Under the pieces are notes generated by a model, which was given only the letters and a program-made list of their open reading frames with translations, searched no databases and had not been told where the DNA came from. This document shows, piece after piece, positions 1-6,435 of a DNA stretch of 14,220 nucleotides. Source of the DNA: CAZWSE01 sp964636575 (GTDB taxonomy: Bacteria; Pseudomonadota; Alphaproteobacteria; Rhodobacterales; Rhodobacteraceae); assembly GCA_964636575.1 (NCBI GenBank), contig CAZWSE010000085.1, forward strand, positions 1-14,220. The letters run 5' to 3'. The translations under genes were made by a program, and so were the position numbers. How positions within the stretch are numbered: position 1 is the stretch's first letter; every line of letters begins with the position of its first letter.

Positions 1-345
1 TGTCGCAGACAAGTGGCATATCCTGCCAACGTCCTTCTCTTCTCCTTCCTTCATATATCAATAATACATATTGCGCAATTTATCTTTTTGCTTGAAGTCA
101 AATTCTATGCACTTCGCGCCGCCTGCCAAAACCCACACAGAGCATCAGACCCATTCTGGCAGAGTTTGTTCGCCGCCCGCGTAAAGCGAGCGCGAGCCAT
201 CACCTACAAAGCAACACGCAAGGATTTGCGCCGCTCAAGGCGCATCAGGTGACCAACATGAGAACAGCAAGAAAGCTGACGCCCGACCGCATCGGTGTCG
301 GCTTCTACATCTGCCTGTCTGGGACCTCCGATAGGAAGTCACCTT
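1..345. other. No supported gene in the left-hand stretch
   Basis: No convincing gene is visible here. Short open frames exist on the plus strand, for example one from a GTG near 249 whose in-frame ATG at 258 follows an AGGTGA. The predicted peptides resemble nothing I recognise, and the longest runs through the hairpin and coding region of the minus-strand gene at 382-558. The first 120 bases are AT-rich compared with the rest of the window. Confidence 0.4.
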
Positions 346-373
346 CCCCTGCGGATCAATCAATCCGCAGGGG
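346..373 (-). terminator. Perfect 11-bp hairpin, probable terminator of the 58-aa gene
   Basis: CCCCTGCGGAT (346-356), a 6-nt loop and ATCCGCAGGGG (363-373) form a perfect, GC-rich stem. It begins 8 bases beyond the stop codon of the minus-strand gene at 382-558. That position fits a transcription terminator or a 3'-end stabilising structure. There is no U-run after the stem on either strand, so a classical intrinsic terminator is only partly supported. A second small palindrome, CTGGCTCA-A-TGAGCCAG (377-393), overlaps the stop codon itself. Confidence 0.5.
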
Positions 374-381
374 TAACTGGC

Positions 382-558
382 TCAATGAGCCAGCTCCTGA
401 GAGCGCAAATCTGCGCAGCGATCTTGGGCAATCAGAGCCTCGGTTGCGAGGCTGTCTATGACTTCGGGATGATCACCTTCTTCAAAGGCTGAGAGGTAGG
501 TTTCAAATGCAACGTCAGCTTGCAGTTCTGCGAGGTCGAGGGATTGTTCGTATGTCAT
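382..558 (-). CDS. Small hypothetical protein, 58 aa, acidic
   Basis: The start at 558 was chosen because GGAAAGGATC lies just upstream of this ATG on the minus strand. A longer in-frame start at 630 would bury that ribosome binding site inside the gene. The product begins MTYEQSLDLAELQADVAFET and is rich in Glu, Asp, Ala and Leu. It is predicted to be soluble and largely helical, with no membrane segment or signal peptide. I do not recognise a family and assign no function. A hairpin follows the stop closely, and a long self-complementary structure lies in the upstream leader (658-725). Both suggest a genuine transcription unit. Small acidic proteins of this sort occur on alphaproteobacterial plasmids near DUF736-type genes, but that is context only. 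Confidence 0.6.
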   Translation of the reverse strand: MTYEQSLDLAELQADVAFETYLSAFEEGDHPEVIDSLATEALIAQDRCADLRSQELAH

Positions 559-932
559 GTTGTGATCCTTTCCATTGATCGTCGTTGGACGGATCGTGGA
601 AAAGACCGGCGGCATCAGAGCGGGCTGCACCCAACTTGGGGCGCAATGAAATGGAGCACGCTTGGGCGAAGTTTGTTGTGCGCGAAGCGCAAGGCGTCAG
701 CCGTCCAGAAACCTCGCCCAAGCGTTGCAGACCGCTCGCCTCCGGGCTAGCGATCTGATGGGCCAACAGGTCAATGGGAAGGGGCACAACGCGGTGATAA
801 ATCGAACTTCGCCCACCAGTTTGCCCGCATGCGAAAGAGGACAGCACTCCATACTCAAATGCGAAATTGTTGCAAATCTGACCTCAACCAAGCCGCCTCA
901 AGAAGCCAAACGGCAGCTTCAAAGCAACAAGA
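559..932. other. Leader/intergenic stretch without a supported gene
   Basis: Lies between the 58-aa gene and the toxin remnant. The only clear structure is the 17-nt inverted repeat at 658-725, listed separately. The open frames that cross it on both strands have no ribosome binding site or recognisable protein content. Confidence 0.4.
658..725 (-). repeat. Long nested hairpin in the leader of the 58-aa gene
   Basis: The arms ACGCTTGGGCGAAGTTT (658-674) and AAACCTCGCCCAAGCGT (709-725) pair over 17 positions, with a single non-Watson-Crick position. In RNA read from the minus strand that position is a G-U wobble, so the stem is continuous. In RNA from the plus strand it is an A-C mismatch. 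The 34-nt loop holds a second hairpin, TGCGC-GAA-GCGCA (679-691). The structure sits 100-167 bases upstream of the minus-strand start at 558. A structured 5' leader or a small RNA are both possible. Confidence 0.5.
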
Positions 933-1099
933 TCAGGTACGGTTCACTTGGTACTCGAGAGACCCAATCGATGCCAGGATCGCATCGAAGGATGGGGCTT
1001 CACCAAAGATGATCGTCCCGTTGTATCGTCGTAGCTACCCACACGCTCAGCCAAGTCTGCAGGTGATACGAGCAAGGCGTTCAAACCTTCCATGCTCAT
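933..1099 (-). pseudogene. Remnant of an AbiEii-type toxin gene
   Basis: Seven bases past the AbiEi stop, an ATG at 1099 opens MSMEGLNALLVSPADLAERV, a plausible N-terminus for a nucleotidyltransferase-type AbiEii toxin. It cannot be followed into a normal toxin. After about 25 codons the frame reads into unrelated residues and stops. In another frame, ending with the TGA at 933-935, the strand reads IIFGEAPSFDAILASIGSLE. From memory this resembles the C-terminal tail (IFG-x-x-P-x-F...) of DUF1814/AbiEii proteins. The likely history is a large internal deletion that joined the two ends out of frame and removed the catalytic nucleotidyltransferase core. The assignment rests on position next to an AbiEi antitoxin and weak tail resemblance. 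Confidence 0.42.
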
Positions 1100-1105
1100 C
1101 CCTGA

Positions 1106-1762
1106 TTACCCCTCGGCCGCATCAGCCAATGGCCCACGCAAAATCTCCTGCATCCAGATCGGCATAGCTGACAAGCCACTCTTCAGATCGCCCAACAGTG
1201 CCGGGCCAGTTTCTTGATCTGCAAGCATGCGGCGTACCGTTTTGCGAACAGCCTCCCGCACTACATCATCCGACATAGTGTCATGAAGCCAGTGCAACGC
1301 CTGCACCAGATACATGCCAAGCCGGCCCGACCAATACAGCCGACTTGGGGCCGCTTGTTTAAAGACGATCTTTTGATTGCCCAGAGTGAGGGGCTTTAAC
1401 CGGGCATCTACGAGCACCTCGATTTTGGCGGGTACAGCGTTCGTGAGGCCAAGCATATTCGCGGCCGTCATACCATCGATCAACCAGCGAACCTGATCAC
1501 GACGCGCGATTGCATCAATGACGGCGCGGTAGTCTGGTACGGTAGTTTTGCCTGTCAGCGCATTTTGGGACGGCTTGTCGTAGAGCCCTCGCTGAATGCG
1601 TCTTAGCTGACCAGAAGCAACCATGCGCTGCAGAGCTTTGTCGATGGCAGCGCGACCACCGAGATCGACAAAATCTGCCGGAGTCCAAACCTGCAGAGGC
1701 GCTTCACTTATGCGCGCGCGAAGGCGATCTGGCAGGGTCTGGATGCGAGCAACTTCTAACAT
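1106..1762 (-). CDS. AbiEi/DUF6088-type antitoxin and transcriptional regulator
   Basis: This 218-aa protein fits the DUF6088 / type IV AbiEi antitoxin family. An N-terminal winged helix-turn-helix (about residues 10-65) contains WTPADFVDLGGRAAIDKAL and the hallmark LRRIQRGLYDKP. A C-terminal domain follows, with TAANMLGLTNAVPAKIEVLVD and a later YLVQALHWL segment. In this family the protein neutralises the AbiEii nucleotidyltransferase toxin and represses its own promoter. Here the toxin gene directly downstream is only a remnant, so the gene is an orphan antitoxin that could act as a stand-alone repressor or protect against a toxin elsewhere. The ATG at 1762 lacks a ribosome binding site. 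An upstream in-frame TTG at 1780 also lacks one. TATATT six bases before the ATG suggests a leaderless transcript. Confidence 0.75.
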   Translation of the reverse strand: MLEVARIQTLPDRLRARISEAPLQVWTPADFVDLGGRAAIDKALQRMVASGQLRRIQRGLYDKPSQNALTGKTTVPDYRAVIDAIARRDQVRWLIDGMTAANMLGLTNAVPAKIEVLVDARLKPLTLGNQKIVFKQAAPSRLYWSGRLGMYLVQALHWLHDTMSDDVVREAVRKTVRRMLADQETGPALLGDLKSGLSAMPIWMQEILRGPLADAAEG

Positions 1763-1792
1763 GTCTGAAATATACAACAAATATCGGACATG
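1760..1792. promoter_or_regulatory. Palindromic operator-like site over the antitoxin start
   Basis: CATGTCTGAAAT (1760-1771) and ATATCGGACATG (1781-1792) form an inverted repeat with 10 of 12 positions matching and a 9-base spacer. It covers the start codon and the presumed -10 box of the minus-strand antitoxin gene. AbiEi proteins are known to bind inverted repeats in their own promoters, so autoregulation is the natural inference. Confidence 0.5.
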
Positions 1793-2189
1793 GCCAGACC
1801 AAGTTCATGTACCGCTATCAGCGATGATTGCGTTCAAACCGGCAACCTGATCATCTACATCGGTTTGACACCGTCACAACAGGTACAACTGGCCCGTACG
1901 GCAGCACACTCCGTCAAACAGGGAACATAGGAAAAAAGAGCTACTCCGGGATCGGCTTGTAAGTGCGGCTTGCAACCTCGCCTTTGTTGGCTTGGGTCAC
2001 CGCAACGCTCGCACTGCACACAGCATTACGTGTCGCCGACAGTTTCCTGCCGGTTGCCTGATTAATGCGATCAGGAACAATAATCAAACATCTCTTCTGC
2101 CATTAACCTCTGCGCACTTTGTAAAAAATACACCGCGCATATCGGCCGTTTTTCCACATGTTCAGCGCTCACTGTCGTGTGGAGAAAGT
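1793..2189. other. Intergenic stretch, no supported gene
   Basis: About 400 bases between the antitoxin promoter and the DUF736 terminator. Short frames exist on both strands but have no ribosome binding site or family resemblance. No hairpin stands out. Confidence 0.4.
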
Positions 2190-2215
2190 AGCCAGACCGC
2201 CGAAGCGGTCTGGCT
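2190..2215 (-). terminator. Strong hairpin terminator of the DUF736 gene
   Basis: AGCCAGACCGC and GCGGTCTGGCT form a perfect 11-bp stem starting 6 bases after the DUF736 stop codon. On the minus strand the loop is C(TTCG)G, the very stable UUCG tetraloop common in bacterial terminators. The stem is followed by ACTTTCT on that strand. On the plus strand it is followed by TGTTTGTT, so termination could work in both directions. Confidence 0.7.
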
Positions 2216-2221
2216 TGTTTG

Positions 2222-2560
2222 TTAAGCGGCCTCTTTGGGGCCCCAGGGGATGATGGCCTGCAGGGACATGTCATCCTGGCTCGCGGCTTTGCCAAGGTTG
2301 GCATTGAAGGCGTGATCGCGGACCGTCAGGGTGAAGTAATCAGAGCCTGTGTCTTTGTTCTGCTTCTTCCAGATACCACCGCACTCAACCAATTTGCCGC
2401 GCGGGGAACGGCCAAGGACGCGGTGTGTGGGTGCCATGGGGTTGCTGCTGGCGATGGGTTCGACTGTGATGTCGAGGTCAAAGGTCAGGGTTGAAATTGA
2501 GCCGATCCCTTTTGCGGTTTCGATATCGTCGCTTGTGAATTTGATGCAGTTCGTGGTCAT
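2222..2560 (-). CDS. DUF736 family protein
   Basis: The 112-aa product reads IGSISTLTFDLDITVEPI, then APTHRVLGRS, GIWKKQNKDTGSDYFTLTVRD and a short C-terminal tail. This order matches DUF736, a roughly 100-residue family common on plasmids and integrative elements of Rhizobiales and Rhodobacterales. Its biochemical function is unknown to me. The start at 2560 is fixed by AAGGAGAAAAGCA directly before the ATG on the minus strand. The longer frame reaching 2716 lacks such a site. Compared with typical family members, the N-terminus has about 15 extra residues before the IGSI motif. The gene ends in its own strong terminator and appears monocistronic. Its presence supports a plasmid or mobile-island origin for this part of the window. 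Confidence 0.8.
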   Translation of the reverse strand: MTTNCIKFTSDDIETAKGIGSISTLTFDLDITVEPIASSNPMAPTHRVLGRSPRGKLVECGGIWKKQNKDTGSDYFTLTVRDHAFNANLGKAASQDDMSLQAIIPWGPKEAA

Positions 2561-3010
2561 TGCTTTTCTCCTTGTTTGCGTTGCAATGATGGTCACTTTG
2601 CAGCTGGCTAAGGCCCGGACACACCGAAGGCGGAGCGCAGCGGAGAGGGGCAGGCGCCGCTCTTTTTGTCTCGCGAGGAATGGCCCACAGGGACAAGGGA
2701 AAAAGATCGGGGCCAACCTTTGTGGGCGGGGCGACAGCTGCGACCAGCATTATCGAGCAACTCAACACATCGGGAGAAAACCTATGGCCACGTCGCTGAT
2801 AGTGAACGCTGACAAAAGAAACTACTAAAAGGCATCTTCATTTCCAGTTTGACTGACAATGCGCCAATCAGGAAACCAGCCTCTGCCAAGCCGGAGAACG
2901 CCACGCCTCGTTCTTTTTGATCTTCCCGCAAACTCTGGTGAAGTCGGTTGGCTGGAGTGGATGCACCAAGGACCAGTGACGTTCATTTACATGCACATAA
3001 ACGGCATCAC
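2561..3010. other. Long leader and intergenic stretch, no supported gene
   Basis: The part next to DUF736 (about 2600-2760) is GC-rich and holds inverted segments GCCCACA (2683-2689) and TGTGGGC (2721-2727) on what would be the DUF736 leader. From about 2760 to 3010 only short frames without ribosome binding sites are seen. A 60-codon plus-strand frame starting at 2859 is not supported. Confidence 0.4.
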
Positions 3011-3026
3011 GTTCAGAAAACTGGAC
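3011..3026. promoter_or_regulatory. Distal operator-like palindrome of the hip locus
   Basis: GTTCAG-AAAA-CTGGAC is a 16-base palindrome with one mismatched pair. The same outer sequence recurs exactly 50 bp downstream at 3061-3076. HipB proteins are known to bind several palindromic operators upstream of hipBA, so this is a likely HipB site, although the sequence is unlike the E. coli operator. Confidence 0.55.
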
Positions 3027-3041
3027 AGCAGCTTGACTTAG

Positions 3042-3076
3042 TTGTCACTTGATGCTATTTGTTCAGTATATTGGAC
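3042..3076 (+). promoter_or_regulatory. Putative hipBA promoter with overlapping operator
   Basis: The second operator copy, GTTCAG-TATA-TTGGAC, lies at 3061-3076. TATATT (3067-3072) inside it is the best -10 candidate, and TTGTCA (3042-3047) a possible -35 with a long 19-base spacing. A repressor bound to the palindrome would cover the -10 box, which fits autorepression by the HipB-like protein. The promoter elements themselves are weakly supported. Confidence 0.4.
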
Positions 3077-3120
3077 GTAAAGCCTCTAACGTCTATCTAA
3101 TCAGACGATGATGGTGCGAT

Positions 3121-3453
3121 ATGAAGCGCAAAAGAAGCTATTCACGGGTCACAAAACAGGCTTTGTCTGTCTTCGGCAAGCTGATCCGCGTCGCCCGCAC
3201 AGAACGCGGCATGACGGCGCAAGACCTTGCGGACCGTGCAAATATTAGCCGTACGACGTTGTACAACATCGAAAAAGGCGCTCCTGGCCCCGAAATCGGC
3301 ACGGTCTTCGAAGTCGCTGCACTTGTTGGCGTCAAGCTGTTCGATACCGACGACAGCACACTAGCAATGCACAACGCCCATCTTGATGAAAAACTCACGC
3401 TCCTTCCAAAGAGCGTCCGGGCATCAAAGCAAGAGGTCAACGATGACTTCTAA
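3121..3453 (+). CDS. hipB: HipB-like XRE-family antitoxin/repressor
   Basis: A 110-aa protein with a basic N-terminal tail and one Cro/C1-type helix-turn-helix (about residues 17-72). It contains the turn AQDLADRANISRTTLYNIEKG, with ISRTTLYNIEKG as the recognition-helix region. The C-terminal tail (about 80-110) is charged and probably flexible, as in HipB, where it contacts the partner kinase. The last 11 bases overlap the start of hipA, so the two genes are translationally coupled. Expected role: bind and neutralise HipA and repress the operon through the palindromes upstream. The start is preceded only by a weak GGTG. No alternative start looks better. Confidence 0.85.
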   Translation: MKRKRSYSRVTKQALSVFGKLIRVARTERGMTAQDLADRANISRTTLYNIEKGAPGPEIGTVFEVAALVGVKLFDTDDSTLAMHNAHLDEKLTLLPKSVRASKQEVNDDF

Positions 3454-4759
3454 ACTTGATCAAGCCTTAGAGGCATTTGTCTGGATTTGGCTACCTGACA
3501 GCCCCGCCCCTGTCGTTGCCGGGCGCATTACGCAGGATGGAGACCGGTTCGTGTTCAACTACGGCGCAAGTTACCTCAACCGTAAAGATGCAATACCAAT
3601 ATACACGCCCGAATTGCCGCTGCGCCGCGGTATCATCGAGCCTGAGGCCGGGCTGTCAATGGCGAGCTGTATTCGCGACGGCTCACCCGATGCTTGGGGA
3701 CGGCGCGTGATCATCAATCGACTGGTGGGTGCAAAGGCGGGTGAAGCCGCAGTCGGCAAAATCACAGAAATATCCTACCTGCTTGCCTCCGGCTCTGACC
3801 GCATTGGCGCTCTCGATTTCCAAACATCCGCAACGGAGTATGTGCCACGTCAGAAATCCGAAGCAACCTATGAAGAACTCATCGAAGCCGCCAGCCTCAT
3901 TGAGAAAGGCTTTCCGCTGACACCCGGCCTTGATCAAGCTCTCAATCATGGCACGTCCATCGGTGGCGCACGGCCCAAAGCGCTGATCGATCGCGGTGAT
4001 CGCAAGTTGATCGCCAAATTTTCAGCAAGCGGCGACCTCTACAGTGTCGTGAAAGCGGAATTCATCGCGATGAAACTGGCTGCTGCATGCGGTCTGGACG
4101 TAGCACCCGTCTCAATGGTCAAAGCCGGCGGCAAAGACGTGCTCCTGATCGAGCGCTTTGACCGCACCCGCTCAGGCGACGATTGGCATCGCAAGGCGAT
4201 GGTGTCGGCGCTGACTATCCTTGGGCTTGATGAAATGATGGCGCGCTACGCCTCTTATGAGGATCTTGCCGAGATAATTCGTCACCGCTTCGACAAACCC
4301 AAGGAAACGCTGCGAGAACTGTTTGGCCGGATCTGCTTTAATGTGCTTTGCGGCAATACGGATGACCATGCTCGTAACCACGCGGCCTTTTGGGACGGCA
4401 AGATGCTTACGCTCTCCCCTGCTTATGACATTTGTCCACAAGGTCGAACGGGGAATGAAGCAACGCAGGCTATGCTTATCAAAGGCGACAACCGGATGAG
4501 CACATTGGCTAGCTGCCTTGCCGCAGCCCCTGACTTCTTGCTCACGGACGAAGAGGCCGTCGACATCATCGCACAGCAGATTATTACAATCGCTGGCGAA
4601 TGGGATGCCGTCTGTGGCTTGGCAAACCTAAGCGCCACCGACAAGGCTCTGTTTGGGGGGCGGCAATTCCTGAACCCGTACTGCATAGAAGGTTTGAGTT
4701 CGGATCATGATGCACTGACCAATCAATTTAAGGGGGCGCGAGAACAATTGTTAGCTTAG
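3443..4759 (+). CDS. hipA: HipA-like serine/threonine kinase toxin
   Basis: The 438-aa product matches HipA in length and order. An N-terminal domain (about 15-110) contains SMASCIRDGSPDAWGRRVI. A nucleotide-binding loop TSIGGARPKALI (171-182) contains the serine in the stretch equivalent to the E. coli autophosphorylation loop. KFSASGD (192-198) and LLIERFDR (234-241) follow. The catalytic core GNTDDHARNH (304-313) and metal-binding SPAYDI (325-330) complete the kinase. All key residues are present, so it is likely active. HipA-type toxins phosphorylate translation-related targets, classically glutamyl-tRNA synthetase, and cause growth arrest; the target here is unknown. AAGAGG lies 6 bases before the ATG at 3443. 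An in-frame ATG at 3383 lies deep inside hipB and has no such site. Confidence 0.9.
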   Translation: MTSKLDQALEAFVWIWLPDSPAPVVAGRITQDGDRFVFNYGASYLNRKDAIPIYTPELPLRRGIIEPEAGLSMASCIRDGSPDAWGRRVIINRLVGAKAGEAAVGKITEISYLLASGSDRIGALDFQTSATEYVPRQKSEATYEELIEAASLIEKGFPLTPGLDQALNHGTSIGGARPKALIDRGDRKLIAKFSASGDLYSVVKAEFIAMKLAAACGLDVAPVSMVKAGGKDVLLIERFDRTRSGDDWHRKAMVSALTILGLDEMMARYASYEDLAEIIRHRFDKPKETLRELFGRICFNVLCGNTDDHARNHAAFWDGKMLTLSPAYDICPQGRTGNEATQAMLIKGDNRMSTLASCLAAAPDFLLTDEEAVDIIAQQIITIAGEWDAVCGLANLSATDKALFGGRQFLNPYCIEGLSSDHDALTNQFKGAREQLLA

Positions 4760-5258
4760 TCAGGGTCGTTTCGATAGGTATTGGGCCATTGCGGTAAGCG
4801 AAACCAGCCGTTCGTATATATCGCGGCGAAGGCTACAGAAGAGCCCAAAGCGACCGATGCTGCAAGATGCATGAATGTCCGGACTAGGGCGGTCTGCGAA
4901 ATCGTGCTGGATGCGGCTTTACGCTACCGTTGACCCGGGGCCTCATTGCAGCGGGTGTGGGGCGAGTGGGCATCCGTATATGTGCGGCAGCATTAGGGTG
5001 TAAAAAAGTTGCGGTTGTCGGGCGGGCGTGGCTGACATAGCGGGACCTGACGGCTCTTATGCTGGACATCAGGTGGTAAGCATGTGCATCTCCACAGACC
5101 TCGCATAAATTTGCTTGCGGTAACGTCTGGCTTGAAATGATGACGCCATCGTCCCGCCAGAAAACGGATTGCCTGATGCCCAGCAAATATCGCAACGTGA
5201 TTTTGACGAAGCGCTTAGGCAATGGCCCTGCGATTCAAAGCAATCGGGAGATAACGGT
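4760..5258. other. Decayed intergenic stretch, possible coding remnants
   Basis: No intact gene is seen between hipA and the FAH-fold gene. The plus strand shows protein-like fragments broken by stops and frame changes: GLIAAGVGRVGIRICAAALG around 4940, and NDDAIVPPENGLPDAQQISQ just upstream of 5259, in frame with the next gene. They may be relics of a lost oxidoreductase or neighbouring gene, but I cannot name a family. A 112-codon minus-strand frame across this stretch has arginine/proline-rich content and no ribosome binding site, and is not supported. Confidence 0.35.
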
Positions 5259-6029
5259 ATGAAATGGGCGCGAGGAATAAAGGGCGATGGCACAGAAGTG
5301 ATAGGAGTGGTCGCCGATGAAATGCTACATCCGCGCGGCTCACTTGGATCGGAGACGGGAACCGGTGAACCACTTCCCCTTGGCGATCTTACTTTGGTCG
5401 CACCTGTGGTTCCGGGCAAATTTATTGGCCTTTGGAACAATTTCAAGGCGGCAGCTGAAAAGGGTGGGATGGAGCATCCCGCGCATCCCTTGTACTTTTT
5501 CAAAGCCAACACGTCGCTCTGTGGTCCGGGGGCAGAGGTTATGTTGCCCGCCACAGCGGGGCGCGTCATATTTGAAGGCGAGCTGGGCATCGTGATCGGG
5601 AAGACCTGCAAAGACGTAAGCCCGGAACAGGCCAAAGACGTTATTTTTGGGTACACCTGCATCAATGATTTCACATCACTCGATGTTTTGAATGCGGACC
5701 CGTCCTTTCCCCAATGGAGCCGTGCAAAGAGTTTTGACGGTTTTGGTGTCGCAGGACCGATGATCGAGACCGAAGTCGACTGGAGGGCGTTGACGATCAA
5801 AGTGCTTGTAAATGACAAAGAGCGTCAGTCCTACCCAGCCGTTGACATGATCCTCTCGCCCGAACAAATTGTAAGCTGCTTGTCCAAAGATATGACGCTT
5901 AACCCCGGCGATCTTATCGCTTGCGGAACGTCCATTGGTGCGCGTCCCGTTAAGCCCGGTATGGCGGTTGAGGTCGTGATCGAGGGGATCGGTGCTGTTG
6001 GCGTGACGATGGTCGGCCCGAAGGACTAG
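5259..6029 (+). CDS. Fumarylacetoacetate hydrolase (FAH) family protein
   Basis: A 256-aa protein with the FAH C-terminal fold. VVPGKFIGLWNNFKAAAE (50-67) is the typical entry. FEGELGIVIGK (105-115) supplies the two metal-binding glutamates E106 and E108, and YTCINDFTSLD (132-142) supplies the third ligand D137. AKSFDGFGVAGP (156-167) and ACGTSIG (221-227) complete the active-site signature. Family members need Mg2+ or Mn2+ and cleave, decarboxylate or isomerise acylpyruvates, oxaloacetate and related 2-oxo acids. The substrate cannot be read from sequence. CGGGAG lies 8 bases before the ATG at 5259. The open frame extends 30 codons upstream to 5169, but without a binding site. Same strand as the transporter cluster yet 400 bp away, so co-function with it is only a suggestion. 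Confidence 0.85.
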   Translation: MKWARGIKGDGTEVIGVVADEMLHPRGSLGSETGTGEPLPLGDLTLVAPVVPGKFIGLWNNFKAAAEKGGMEHPAHPLYFFKANTSLCGPGAEVMLPATAGRVIFEGELGIVIGKTCKDVSPEQAKDVIFGYTCINDFTSLDVLNADPSFPQWSRAKSFDGFGVAGPMIETEVDWRALTIKVLVNDKERQSYPAVDMILSPEQIVSCLSKDMTLNPGDLIACGTSIGARPVKPGMAVEVVIEGIGAVGVTMVGPKD

Positions 6030-6208
6030 CGGTGAAAGAAGACGCTGCTTTTTTGCTGCTTACCTTTTGGGGTTGTACCGCGCCCAATGACGGCACTTGA
6101 AACGTCAATCACCCAGATGCAGTTTCATCATTTTGTTTGTACCGAAAGCCTAAGTCCCAGTGGTTGCACGATTCGTCGTAAAGAACGAAGCCGGGTTCTT
6201 ATACCAAC

Positions 6209-6284
6209 GCCGATTTCTCAGCATACAATGGAATACCAAAAAATCTATTCTTAACAAAGCCTTATAAATATTGAGAAATTCGGC
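6209..6284. repeat. Inverted repeat flanking a 51-base AT-rich loop
   Basis: GCCGATTTCTCA (6209-6220) is matched in reverse by TGAGAAATTCGGC (6272-6284), identical apart from one extra T. The interior is AT-rich. It could be paired regulator sites, a small element remnant or a transcribed hairpin. Confidence 0.4.
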
Positions 6285-6316
6285 TCGAAAGTATATTTTA
6301 AAAAATAATATATTGA

Positions 6317-6331
6317 CGTAATTAAATTACG
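6317..6331. promoter_or_regulatory. Perfect palindrome CGTAATT-A-AATTACG, possible operator
   Basis: A 15-base palindrome in the AT-rich region about 105 bases ahead of the universal stress gene. It overlaps TTGACG (6313-6318), which would make a good -35 box, although no convincing -10 is seen at the right distance. No regulator gene lies nearby, so the binding protein is unknown. Confidence 0.35.
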
Positions 6332-6435
6332 CAGCCAAAAACTCCCCTAAGATCAGTCGATAAAGCTTAGCCAGCCGACATCGACAACAGATTAGCGTGT
6401 GATGTCGGGTCATAACGCACAGGAGACGGTTGGCG

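Larger units (their letters stand above)
6030..6435. other. AT-rich intergenic/promoter region before the transporter cluster
   Basis: No gene is supported. AAGAAC-N8-GTTCTT (6181-6200) is a weak hairpin about 150 bases after the FAH gene. The stretch 6230-6330 is strongly AT-rich and likely holds the promoter of the following operon. An inverted repeat (6209-6284) and a palindrome (6317-6331) are listed separately. Confidence 0.45.

Noticed and set aside
249..461. 70-codon plus-strand frame with AGGTGA before an ATG at 258
   Set aside because: It reads through the perfect hairpin at 346-373 and antisense to the better-supported 58-aa gene; the peptide looks random.
2859..3041. 60-codon plus-strand open frame before hipB
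   Set aside because: No ribosome binding site, no family resemblance, and it overlaps the distal operator-like site at 3011-3026.
4884..5222. 112-codon minus-strand open frame in the gap before the FAH gene
   Set aside because: Arg/Pro-rich, no ribosome binding site and no recognisable motif. The stretch looks decayed rather than coding.
5069..5818. 249-codon minus-strand open frame
   Set aside because: It overlaps the well-supported FAH gene on the opposite strand and its Ser/Pro-rich translation resembles no family.
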